Assembly: GCF_900089945.1 (NCBI RefSeq)
Contig: NZ_FLQY01000079.1
Location: 1 to 47,752, forward strand
DNA from: Candidatus Propionivibrio aalborgensis
Lineage (GTDB): Bacteria; Pseudomonadota; Gammaproteobacteria; Burkholderiales; Rhodocyclaceae
Length of the DNA stretch: 47,752 nt
Direction of reading: 5' to 3'
Made by a program: the position numbers and the translations under genes. The notes below the pieces were generated by a model that saw nothing but the letters and a program-made list of their open reading frames with translations, searched no databases and was not told the origin of the DNA. The stretch's first letter is position 1; each line of letters starts with the position of its first letter. Shown here piece after piece: positions 8,913 through 15,933 of this stretch.

Positions 8913-9704
8913 TCAGGCAAACACCTTGAATCGTCGCGCCGTGGCGGAACCGAGAATCTGCGGGTCCTGCGGCAGCTTGGTCGACGGCAGGTAGGTGCGA
9001 ATGGCTTTGAACCACGCTTCGTAGTTGGCCGGCTTGTTCTCGTGCAGGGTTTTCAGGGCGTAATAGGTGAAGGCGCCATTGGGTCGCCCTTTGAAGCTGG
9101 TGTCCCACGAATACTGTGTGTCGAGGCATCCGGAGAGGAGCAGGTCGCCACCGCTGCGTTTCAGGCCGCCGACCAGATGGGGCGGGCGGGTGCTGGCTTG
9201 CGGTAGCTCATTGGCCGGCATCCAGGCTTCCAGCGGCATGAAGCGGGCGCGGGGCTGTCCGGGGTCGAGGTCGTCCTCCCTGCCGCGAGTGACCGAGCCC
9301 GAATGGCAACTGTCGGAGAGGAGCAGGATGCGCACCCCGGCCGCCCGGGCATCAAACATCTGGTGGATCTGATCATCCAGCAGCGGACCGACGCTGCCGA
9401 TGTCCCAGGGGCAGAGCCCCTCGTCGCGGCCATCCGGCTCGTCGCCCGAACTGTCGGGCACCCAGGTACCGTGGCCGGAATAGGTAATCACCAGCGTGTC
9501 TCCGTTGACGGCGCTTTTGATCAGACTGCCGATCGCCGCTGTCATGGCGGCATGCGTCGCCTGTCCATCCAGCATCTTTGTGACGGTGTAACCGTGGCTG
9601 CCCAGTTCGGCGGCCCAGTCGTTGGCGTCGTTGACGCACCCCGAGAGGTCATTCTGGGTGCCGGGATAGTCGTTGATACCGATACATAGTGCCTTCTTGC
9701 TCAT
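8913..9704 (-). CDS. Caspase-fold cysteine peptidase (peptidase C14 / metacaspase-like)
   Basis: A 263-residue caspase-domain protein. It opens with 'KKALCIGINDYPGTQNDLSG', the family's first strand and loop. The catalytic dyad is intact: His78 in 'LVITYSGHGTW' and Cys133 in 'LLLSDSCHSGSV'. The acidic loop around the dyad suggests a preference for basic P1 residues as in metacaspases (inference). There is no signal peptide, membrane helix or extra domain, so another protein must activate it. The ATG at 9704 was chosen for the GGAG 9 bases upstream; the 26 extra codons before it have no family features. It is the last gene of a minus-strand set, 38 bases after the lysozyme-family gene. Bacterial caspases act as proteases in conflict or suicide systems. 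Confidence 0.9.
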   Translation of the reverse strand: MSKKALCIGINDYPGTQNDLSGCVNDANDWAAELGSHGYTVTKMLDGQATHAAMTAAIGSLIKSAVNGDTLVITYSGHGTWVPDSSGDEPDGRDEGLCPWDIGSVGPLLDDQIHQMFDARAAGVRILLLSDSCHSGSVTRGREDDLDPGQPRARFMPLEAWMPANELPQASTRPPHLVGGLKRSGGDLLLSGCLDTQYSWDTSFKGRPNGAFTYYALKTLHENKPANYEAWFKAIRTYLPSTKLPQDPQILGSATARRFKVFA

Positions 9705-9742
9705 GATGTGATCTCCATTGTTGGTGAGAGAAACGTTTGGAT

Positions 9743-10798
9743 TCAACCCAGCACGGCTTTCAGCATCAGTGCCGCGCCGCATTGTTTGCTGACGGCTTCC
9801 AGGTCGAAGTGGCCGTCGGCGACGAACTTGCCTTTCTCGAACAGATTGGAAAAGCTCCAGAGGTAGGGAGTGGGTACGCCCCGGCGCCGATAACCCATGC
9901 CGTTGTAGCGCTCGAACAGGTGCAGCATGTGCGGCACCGACCAGTCGGTGACCTGATGGTAGCCTTTGTAGATCAGCGCGTCGCGGGCGCTCTGGCTCCA
10001 GGTGAAGGGCGGATTGCCGGTCGCCGGCCGGCCTTTGGGCACCTGCACCGTACGCGCGGTCAAGGGGTCACCGTTATGCAGGTGTCCCTTGAAGTTGAAG
10101 CCGCACTCCATTCCATGGGTGATGCCGATGAATACCCAGGGAATGTTGAGTTCGGCTCCTACCTGCTGGTAGGTGGGCTGGCCTTGGGTCAAACGCTTGA
10201 GATAATAGGCCAGTTCGCCCTTGCGTTCCGGCCGAACCTTGCAGGCGGCGTACCACGCCGCGTATTCGTCCTTCAGGGTGGCAAAATCGGTGGCGTTGGC
10301 GGGAGGCTTGAGGCTGGCGGGCAGTGCTACAGCAAGCGCCATTCCCTGCGCCTTTTCCAGTGCCTCTTCCGGAATCATTCCACGTGCTTTCTTGCCGCGG
10401 CTTTTTGCTTTGGGCAGGGTACTTACGGGCTTCGGTTCGGCAGAATCGGCTGCGAGCTCATCCGCAGCTGGCGTGGGCACCAGCGCATCCAGGCCGTGCA
10501 GGGCGGCGGACAGGCTGGAGAGGTCGTCAAAATGACCTTCAAGCGCGCTCAGGTAGCCGTCGAACGGCCCGCGCTTGACTGCCGCTACGGCGTCGTCCAG
10601 TGCGTCGATGCCATCCGCCAGTGCCTTGGCAACGGTGAGCAGGTCGGCCCGGTCCAGCGCCGCAAGCTGCTTGTCGAGGCGCTGAATTATCCTGCTCAGG
10701 GCCTTCTTTTCAGTCGTATCGCTGGTACTGGCGCTTCGCCGCCGCAGCGTACCGACTGCGCGACCAAGTTCATACTGAAGTTCCGCGCCTGGATTCAT
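9743..10798 (-). CDS. Lysozyme-family protein (COG5526-like) with helical N-terminal extension
   Basis: Length 351 aa. Residues 1-110 look helical and charged and resemble nothing I know. Residues 110-150 form an Ala/Pro/Lys-rich linker with the basic stretch 'PKAKSRGKKARG'. Residues 165-351 match the COG5526 lysozyme-family fold, with 'FIGITHGMECGFNFKGHLHN', 'GDPLTARTVQVPKGRP', 'FTWSQSARDALI' and 'LFERYNGMGYRRRGVPTPYL'. Glu231 in HGMEC is the probable catalytic acid. No signal peptide or membrane helix is present, so the enzyme would stay in the cytosol unless released. The start at 10798 has GGGAG 7 bases upstream. It lies between the caspase (38 bases) and the sensor-like gene (23 bases), which suggests a joint function. 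Confidence 0.82.
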   Translation of the reverse strand: MNPGAELQYELGRAVGTLRRRSASTSDTTEKKALSRIIQRLDKQLAALDRADLLTVAKALADGIDALDDAVAAVKRGPFDGYLSALEGHFDDLSSLSAALHGLDALVPTPAADELAADSAEPKPVSTLPKAKSRGKKARGMIPEEALEKAQGMALAVALPASLKPPANATDFATLKDEYAAWYAACKVRPERKGELAYYLKRLTQGQPTYQQVGAELNIPWVFIGITHGMECGFNFKGHLHNGDPLTARTVQVPKGRPATGNPPFTWSQSARDALIYKGYHQVTDWSVPHMLHLFERYNGMGYRRRGVPTPYLWSFSNLFEKGKFVADGHFDLEAVSKQCGAALMLKAVLG

Positions 10799-10821
10799 GG
10801 CGTATCTCCCTGTCTGAATCG

Positions 10822-12774
10822 TCAAAGTCCGAACAACTGCCGGGTATCGATGATGCTGACCCGTCCGGCATACCGCCTGACTGTTTCAACCATGTTCTGC
10901 GTGCCGCCGGGCCCGGAACCGCCCTCGCCATTCCACAGGCCGACGAAGCGCACCTTGTCGACGCCGTGTGCCAGCGCCGTGTAAAGCTGCCAAAGGTTAT
11001 TGCGCACATAGGGGTTGCTGTCTTTGGGGGGAGGGCCCAACTCGTCCAGTTGCAGGCGTATCCGGGTAAGGGCATGTTCCTTGACTGCATAATAGCGATC
11101 GATCCAGGATTCGCCAGCGAACGCAACGGAAGCCTGCAAAAAGTCCGCTTCATTGAACTGCAGGTGCAGGTGAACCCGGCAACCGCGGCGAAGTGCGGCT
11201 TCGGCAAACAGGGTGTCGCCCCCACACGCGCCGCCGCAGATGGCGAGGTCCTGCTCGCCTCCTTCACCCATTCCGAGTTCATCGAGTTTGGCGGCGATGG
11301 CCGCCGCCGCTGTGTTTTCCTGCAATGCGGGAAAGCGGGGTTCGGCTCGATCAAGGGTATCGATCATATGCCCGCTGAAAAGGAAAACCCGGCGCGCCTG
11401 CCACGGTGCTTCGAGGCTGGCGATTTCCTCATCCAGCACCGCCAGTGCGGTTTCCACGTTTTGTGTGCGGAATTCCAGGTCGCGCAGAATGAGCAGTTGC
11501 TGCCGGCTCGTTTCCAGTGCATGCCAGTCCTTGTTGGCGACAGCTACCGCCTCGCGCCAGGCTTTCTCCGCCGCGCCGGGTGGATTGAACAGGATTGTCA
11601 GTTCGGCCCAGGCAGCGCGAGTCGCATAGTCGTCCGGCTGGCGTTCCAGGGCGGCCAGGCAGGACCAGATTACGCCGCCTTCAAGGTTGGGCAGGCTGGC
11701 CGGATTGGCCAGCACGTATCCGAGGTGGATCTGCAAATGGCGAAGAGTGCAGGCGTTGATACCCGAAATGAAATGCGCTGGATCACTGATGAAGGCGTTC
11801 ATGCAGGGCTCGATGGCTTGAATGAGCTGCGGCAGCTCGCGGCCTGCCTCCTCGCGCCTGCTTTCCGGGCTGCTGTCGGGCAAGCGCCAGCGTTGTACCC
11901 AGTCTTCCGTTTCGAGGCGGCCAAGCAGTCGCCAGTTTTCCGGGCTATTGCCGTGTTGGCGGATGAGGGCGTTGACTACTTCGCGGGCTTCGTCATGGCG
12001 TTCGAGGCGGCCGAGAAGAATGGATTTCGCGCGCTGGTTATGCTCGTCGGCGGGGTCGAGCTCGATAGCCGCATCGAACTGATCCAGTGCCAGCTGATAT
12101 TGATTGAGCTTCATCAACGCCGTGCCGGCTATTCGCCGTGCTTCAAGGCGCAGAGCCCAGGTCGGCGTTTCTTCAGCCAGCACCATGATGTCACCTGGAC
12201 GGTTGCCTTTGCGCGCGATCTCGATGCCCCGGTGCCAGGACTCGTAGACTTGGCGAAATTCATTGTTGCCGGTCACTAGCAGTTTGCGCCAGGCCGGCTC
12301 GCTGAGCCCGTCCAGCAACCGGAAGACCGGGCTGATCGGTCGTTCATTCCGGGACTGCATGGTGGTCAGTGCCATGTTGGTCAGCGACTTGCGATCAGCC
12401 TCCAGATGATCCGGGTCGGGTCGTCCCTGCTTGAGGTGATAGTGCAGCTTGCGGTCGGTGTAGATGTCGAAAGGCTGATACGCGCGCTCGCTTTGCACCA
12501 GCAGTACGCCGTGTGCCCGCAGCGCATGGCGTACGCCGAGCTCGTACCAGACATTGGGGTTGTCCAGCGTCAGATCAACAACCACCAGATCGGCCAGCAG
12601 CAACTCCTGGAACATGTCCGTGCGGATGTCGCCAGCGCGCTCCTCTTCGTCGGCGCGAAACACCTCGAAGCCTGCAGTTTCCAGCGCCGGTTTGAGATAC
12701 TCGGCGTAGACCGCATCAAAATCGATGTTCTGACTGCGACCGTAAGGCATGGCCACGAAAACGTGTAACGCCAT
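10822..12774 (-). CDS. TIR/NDT-like, TPR and SLOG-like multidomain protein (DUF4071 / TRAFs-binding type)
   Basis: Length 650 aa. Residues 1-115 form a Rossmann-like domain akin to nucleoside deoxyribosyltransferases and TIR folds: 'HVFVAMPYGRS' and 'DNPNVWYELGVRHAL', where Glu78 is in the catalytic position. Residues about 165-450 are helical TPR-like repeats of the DUF4071 type ('LNQYQLALDQFDAAIELDPA' is a clear TPR). Residues about 460-600 look like a SLOG/LOG-type nucleotide-binding domain with 'RVFLFSGHMID' and the glycine motif 'AICGGACGGDTLFAEAAL'. Proteins of this build occur beside caspases and cyclases in predicted conflict systems. It could sense or make a nucleotide signal and scaffold the other two proteins (inference). 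AGGAG precedes the ATG. Confidence 0.82.
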   Translation of the reverse strand: MALHVFVAMPYGRSQNIDFDAVYAEYLKPALETAGFEVFRADEEERAGDIRTDMFQELLLADLVVVDLTLDNPNVWYELGVRHALRAHGVLLVQSERAYQPFDIYTDRKLHYHLKQGRPDPDHLEADRKSLTNMALTTMQSRNERPISPVFRLLDGLSEPAWRKLLVTGNNEFRQVYESWHRGIEIARKGNRPGDIMVLAEETPTWALRLEARRIAGTALMKLNQYQLALDQFDAAIELDPADEHNQRAKSILLGRLERHDEAREVVNALIRQHGNSPENWRLLGRLETEDWVQRWRLPDSSPESRREEAGRELPQLIQAIEPCMNAFISDPAHFISGINACTLRHLQIHLGYVLANPASLPNLEGGVIWSCLAALERQPDDYATRAAWAELTILFNPPGAAEKAWREAVAVANKDWHALETSRQQLLILRDLEFRTQNVETALAVLDEEIASLEAPWQARRVFLFSGHMIDTLDRAEPRFPALQENTAAAAIAAKLDELGMGEGGEQDLAICGGACGGDTLFAEAALRRGCRVHLHLQFNEADFLQASVAFAGESWIDRYYAVKEHALTRIRLQLDELGPPPKDSNPYVRNNLWQLYTALAHGVDKVRFVGLWNGEGGSGPGGTQNMVETVRRYAGRVSIIDTRQLFGL

Positions 12775-12863
12775 ATGGCCTCTCCTGAATGCTTGTCAAT
12801 CCTTGCCGAACCGTGTCCGGATTGCCGCACTTATCGCGAGGGAACCCGCCAGGCAAATGCGAC

Positions 12864-12887
12864 AAAGCCCGCATCTGCGCAGGCTTT
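12864..12887. other. Intergenic hairpin between the small gene and the sensor-like gene
   Basis: AAAGCC (12864-12869) pairs with GGCTTT (12882-12887), with CGCA/TGCG nested inside. It lies in the 124-base gap that separates the small protein gene from the 650-aa gene. On the minus strand the stem is followed by only a short T-run (GGGCTTTGTC), so it may be a weak terminator or attenuator that lowers downstream expression, or an mRNA processing site. Confidence 0.4.
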
Positions 12888-12898
12888 TGTTGTGCTTC

Positions 12899-13249
12899 CT
12901 ATTCGTCCTTGGCGAAAGCCTTTTTATCAAGGACCGCTTCGTCGACTCCGGCCCAGCCTGTGACTTTAGCTTGCTTGACAAGATTGAGGGCGGCGTGAGC
13001 GGTGGACAGGCGGAATACTTCCACCGCGACCTCCGGCGGAAACCCCTGCCGGTCACTGCGATCCGTAAACATCAGGACGTCGAGATATTGATCAAGGGCA
13101 GGTTTGCCCCAGAGATCGGCTATTTTGGCGAGAATGCGCGGGAAACGCTGCTCAATCAGCTTTGGGTAAGCACCAGGGTCGTCCTTCATCTTCTCCAGCA
13201 GCTTCGCCCTGATGGCCGGAACATCGTAGACTTCCGATTTGTCGTCCAT
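12899..13249 (-). CDS. Small protein of unknown function, first gene of the caspase set
   Basis: I do not recognise this 116-residue protein. It is soluble, charged and mostly helical by eye, with 'VPAIRAKLLEKMKDDPGAYP' near the start, 'LIEQRFPRILAKIADLWGKP' in the middle and an acidic/basic tail 'VLDKKAFAKDE'. There is no signal peptide, membrane segment or cysteine. The ATG at 13249 has a perfect AGGAGG 5 bases upstream, so efficient translation is expected; an upstream in-frame start at 13315 lacks such a site. It reads toward the sensor-like, lysozyme-family and caspase genes and may be an adaptor, inhibitor or antitoxin-like partner (inference from position only). Confidence 0.72.
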   Translation of the reverse strand: MDDKSEVYDVPAIRAKLLEKMKDDPGAYPKLIEQRFPRILAKIADLWGKPALDQYLDVLMFTDRSDRQGFPPEVAVEVFRLSTAHAALNLVKQAKVTGWAGVDEAVLDKKAFAKDE

Positions 13250-13429
13250 GTCCACCTCCTGATATGGCCAGAATTCATGCAGATCGTCTTGGCGCTGACC
13301 GTTGCCAGTGCTCAATTAGACGATCAGTACCGGTAAGAAGTCTACACCACATCGCCTACTGTACAAAAACATTAGCAATCCGGGAAAAATGGCAGACAAG
13401 TTCGGCGCTCGCTGCGGAAACGGGGTCAG

Positions 13430-13684
13430 TCACTGAGATGCACATGGACGCAAGAGCCCTCTGGCTTGATCCCGCCAGTACTGCAGCGCATCGAAGTACC
13501 CCTGCCATACGCAGCCATTACAGCCCCGCCCACAGCAGGTGGTCGGCACAGGTGGCGGTGGGCGCAGACTAAGGCTCCGCGCGCTGAGCAAGGCTTCGAT
13601 TTCGCTCACTACCGTTTCTGCATCTGCGAGGTCATGCATTGGCAGAGCAAAGGGATCTGGGAGTGCGTGTGTATTGGGCGTCAT
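13430..13684 (-). CDS. Small oxidoreductase-like domain protein (PF09791 type)
   Basis: A short protein whose C-terminal part carries the cysteine-rich motif of the 'oxidoreductase-like, N-terminal' family: 'PPPPVPTTCCGRGCNGCVW' followed by 'GYFDALQYWRDQARG'. The four cysteines probably bind metal or form disulfides; the biochemical role of the family is not known to me. The start is uncertain: ATG codons exist at 13819, 13684 and 13639, none with a good Shine-Dalgarno site. I give 13684 because the extra N-terminal residues lack any pattern. It is transcribed divergently from prfC and is separate from the caspase set (180-base gap). Confidence 0.65.
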   Translation of the reverse strand: MTPNTHALPDPFALPMHDLADAETVVSEIEALLSARSLSLRPPPPVPTTCCGRGCNGCVWQGYFDALQYWRDQARGLLRPCASQ

Positions 13685-13939
13685 CGTTTCACGTAGATTC
13701 GGCGCAAGGGGATAGCCATAGTTTCGCACGGCCGACGGGTGTCCATCCAGTGGATCGGTAGTCAGTCGGTTTCGAGCCGGGATCATGGTTCGTGAGGGCC
13801 GGGATAGAGGTGTGGACATCCAGTACGCGATTCCGGCAATCGCCGAGTCTTGCTATAGTTCGGCCTGCGTGCCGCCAGCAAGGTTGTTTGTCAACTTCAA
13901 AGCTGCGGCTTTTTGTTTTTGCTGCAGAGAGAATTGTTG

Positions 13940-15550
13940 ATGAGCAACGCCCCCTTTCCTCCCGAAATATTGCGTGACGTTGCCAAACGGCGCACCTTCG
14001 CGATCATTTCCCACCCCGACGCGGGCAAGACGACACTGACTGAAAAGCTGCTGCTGTTTGGTGGCGCGATCCAGTTGGCGGGAACGGTCAAGGGCCGCAA
14101 GAGTGCGCGTCATGCGACATCCGACTGGATGGAGGTGGAAAAGCAGCGCGGCATTTCGGTCACCAGTTCGGTGATGCAGTTCGAATATCGGGATCACACC
14201 GTCAATCTACTCGACACGCCAGGCCACGAGGACTTTTCGGAAGACACCTACCGCGTGCTGACCGCCGTCGACGCCGCGGTGATGGTAATCGACGCCGCGA
14301 AAGGCGTCGAGGCGCAGACGATCAAGCTGCTCAACGTTTGCCGCATGCGCAACACGCCGATCATCACCTTCGTCAACAAGTTCGACCGCGAGGTGCGCGA
14401 GCCTTTCGAGCTGCTCGAAGAAATCGAATCGGTGCTTGGCATCGAGTGCGCGCCGATTACCTGGCCGATCGGCATGGGAAAGACCTTCCGCGGCGTGTAT
14501 CACCTGCTTGAAGACAGTTTACTGCGTTTCGCGCCGGGCGAAGAACGGCGTAGCGAAGCGGAAAAACTCGACGGAATCGGCAATCCGGTGCTCGACGCTC
14601 AATTCCCGCAAGAGGTCGGCAAGCTGCGTGAAGACGTCGACCTGATCCAGAGTGCGAGCGGCCCGTTCAATCTGGTCGATTTTCTCGCCGGGCTGCAGTC
14701 ACCGGTCTTCTTCGGCTCCGGTATCAACAACTTCGGCGTGCAGGAAATCCTGCAGGCACTGCTCGACTGGGCGCCGCCGCCACAGGAGCGCGATGCCGGC
14801 ATTCGCACCGTGCAGCCGGCTGAACCGCCATTTACCGGTTTTGTGTTCAAAATCCAGGCCAACATGGACCCGAAGCACCGCGACCGCATCGCCTTTTTCC
14901 GCGTCTGTTCGGGTCGCTACAGTTCGGGCATGAAGGTGCGGCACGTGCGCATGAACCGCGAGATGAAGCTCGCCAATGCGCTGACCTTCATGGCCAACGA
15001 GCGCGTGCTGATGGAGGATGCGGTGGCCGGCGACATCATCGGCATTCACAACCACGGCCAGTTGCATATCGGCGATACGCTTACCGAAGGCGAAACGCTG
15101 GCGTTCAAGGGCATTCCCTATTTCTCGCCGGAGCTTTTCCGCGCTGCGCGTCTTCGGGACCCATTAAAAAGCAAACAGTTACAGAAAGGTCTTCAGGAAC
15201 TAGGTGAAGAAGGTGCAATCCAGGTTTTTGAGAATCTCGCCACCGGCGCACTCCTCCTGGGCGCCGTCGGCACCTTGCAGTTCGAGGTTGTTGCCCAGCG
15301 CCTGCAAACCGAATACAAGGTTGACGCCATCTTCGAGGCAGCAGACATTCATACCGCCCGCTGGCTGACATTTCCGGATGAACTCACGCGCCGCAATTTC
15401 GAACGCGAGCAGCAGCACCGCATGGCGAAGGACGTCGACGGCAACCTGGTGTATCTGGCCAGCACGCGCTACAACCTCGACGTCACGAGCGAGAAGTGGA
15501 GCAAGGTCGGCTTCCACGATTCCCGCGAACACGGGCAGGTGCTTGCCTGA
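13940..15550 (+). CDS. prfC: Peptide chain release factor 3
   Basis: RF3 is the translational GTPase that removes RF1 and RF2 from the ribosome after peptide release. This copy is 536 aa, normal length. GTPase motifs: G1 '[10 protein letters not shown]' at about 28, G2 region '[13 protein letters not shown]', G3 '[14 protein letters not shown]' and G4 'NKFDRE'. Domains II and III follow, with 'GVLQFEV'-like sequence ('[16 protein letters not shown]' here) typical of RF3. The ATG at 13940 ('[18 protein letters not shown]') follows AGAGAG; the in-frame ATG at 13913 adds nine unrelated residues. A small unknown gene follows 16 bases downstream. Confidence 0.97.
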   Translation: MSNAPFPPEILRDVAKRRTFAIISHPDAGKTTLTEKLLLFGGAIQLAGTVKGRKSARHATSDWMEVEKQRGISVTSSVMQFEYRDHTVNLLDTPGHEDFSEDTYRVLTAVDAAVMVIDAAKGVEAQTIKLLNVCRMRNTPIITFVNKFDREVREPFELLEEIESVLGIECAPITWPIGMGKTFRGVYHLLEDSLLRFAPGEERRSEAEKLDGIGNPVLDAQFPQEVGKLREDVDLIQSASGPFNLVDFLAGLQSPVFFGSGINNFGVQEILQALLDWAPPPQERDAGIRTVQPAEPPFTGFVFKIQANMDPKHRDRIAFFRVCSGRYSSGMKVRHVRMNREMKLANALTFMANERVLMEDAVAGDIIGIHNHGQLHIGDTLTEGETLAFKGIPYFSPELFRAARLRDPLKSKQLQKGLQELGEEGAIQVFENLATGALLLGAVGTLQFEVVAQRLQTEYKVDAIFEAADIHTARWLTFPDELTRRNFEREQQHRMAKDVDGNLVYLASTRYNLDVTSEKWSKVGFHDSREHGQVLA

Positions 15551-15566
15551 GCCAAGCGATGCTTCT

Positions 15567-15749
15567 GTGATCACGCCGGAAACCGACGCCTGCTACCTCA
15601 TTGCGCTATGCAGCGGCGAAGAACGCCGCTGGCGCTATCTCGGTCAGGATGCTCGCGGCGCGACGTGGTGGCGTGACCTTGAAACCGAGCTGGAATTCAG
15701 TGAAAGCAGTTTGATGTACGCGTGGACCGTTGTCGAACGCCTTGGGTGA
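15567..15749 (+). CDS. Small hypothetical protein downstream of prfC
   Basis: A 60-codon frame starting with GTG at 15567, 16 bases after prfC. The product has a compact, gene-like composition, with 'TDACYLIALCSGEERRWRYL' then 'GATWWRDLETELEF' and a tail 'SLMYAWTVVERLG'. I recall no family for it. Strong aromatic content and balanced charge argue against chance, and the position suggests cotranscription with prfC. The start is uncertain because no clear Shine-Dalgarno site precedes the GTG; the frame is open further upstream inside prfC. Confidence 0.5.
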   Translation: MITPETDACYLIALCSGEERRWRYLGQDARGATWWRDLETELEFSESSLMYAWTVVERLG

Positions 15750-15811
15750 CATCGCTCGGCATGGCTTCGTAGTGGCTGGCCGGACTGGTAGTCAGTCAAC
15801 GAGAAAGGCGA

Positions 15812-15899
15812 ACCACCAAGTCGCCAAGTTCACCAAGAAGCACCAAGTTAACACTGGGATTCTATTGGTGAAACTCTGTTTACTTTGTGTCTTGGTGGT
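15812..15899. repeat. Inverted-repeat element with ACCACCAAG ends
   Basis: ACCACCAAG (15812-15820) and CTTGGTGGT (15891-15899) are perfect 9-base inverted ends around a 70-base centre. The left side has further CACCAAG-type units (CGCCAAGTTCACCAAG, GCACCAAGTT) and the right has CTTTGTGTCTTGGTGGT. This composition matches a short intergenic repeat type that I recall from many environmental bacterial genomes. It fills most of the gap between the small gene after prfC and the lipase-like gene and probably folds as RNA on either strand. Confidence 0.6.
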
Positions 15900-15933
15900 G
15901 GGTTTTGTCCTTGTTTCGTGGCATGACTGACCA

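Noticed and set aside
9737-12279. Long plus-strand open frames (415 and 437 codons) opposite the lysozyme-family and sensor-like genes
   Set aside because: The minus-strand products carry clear domains, catalytic motifs and ribosome sites, whereas the plus-strand translations show none.
15800-15910. CRISPR-like look of the repeated CACCAAG units
   Set aside because: Units are short, irregular and without equal spacers, and no cas gene is near.
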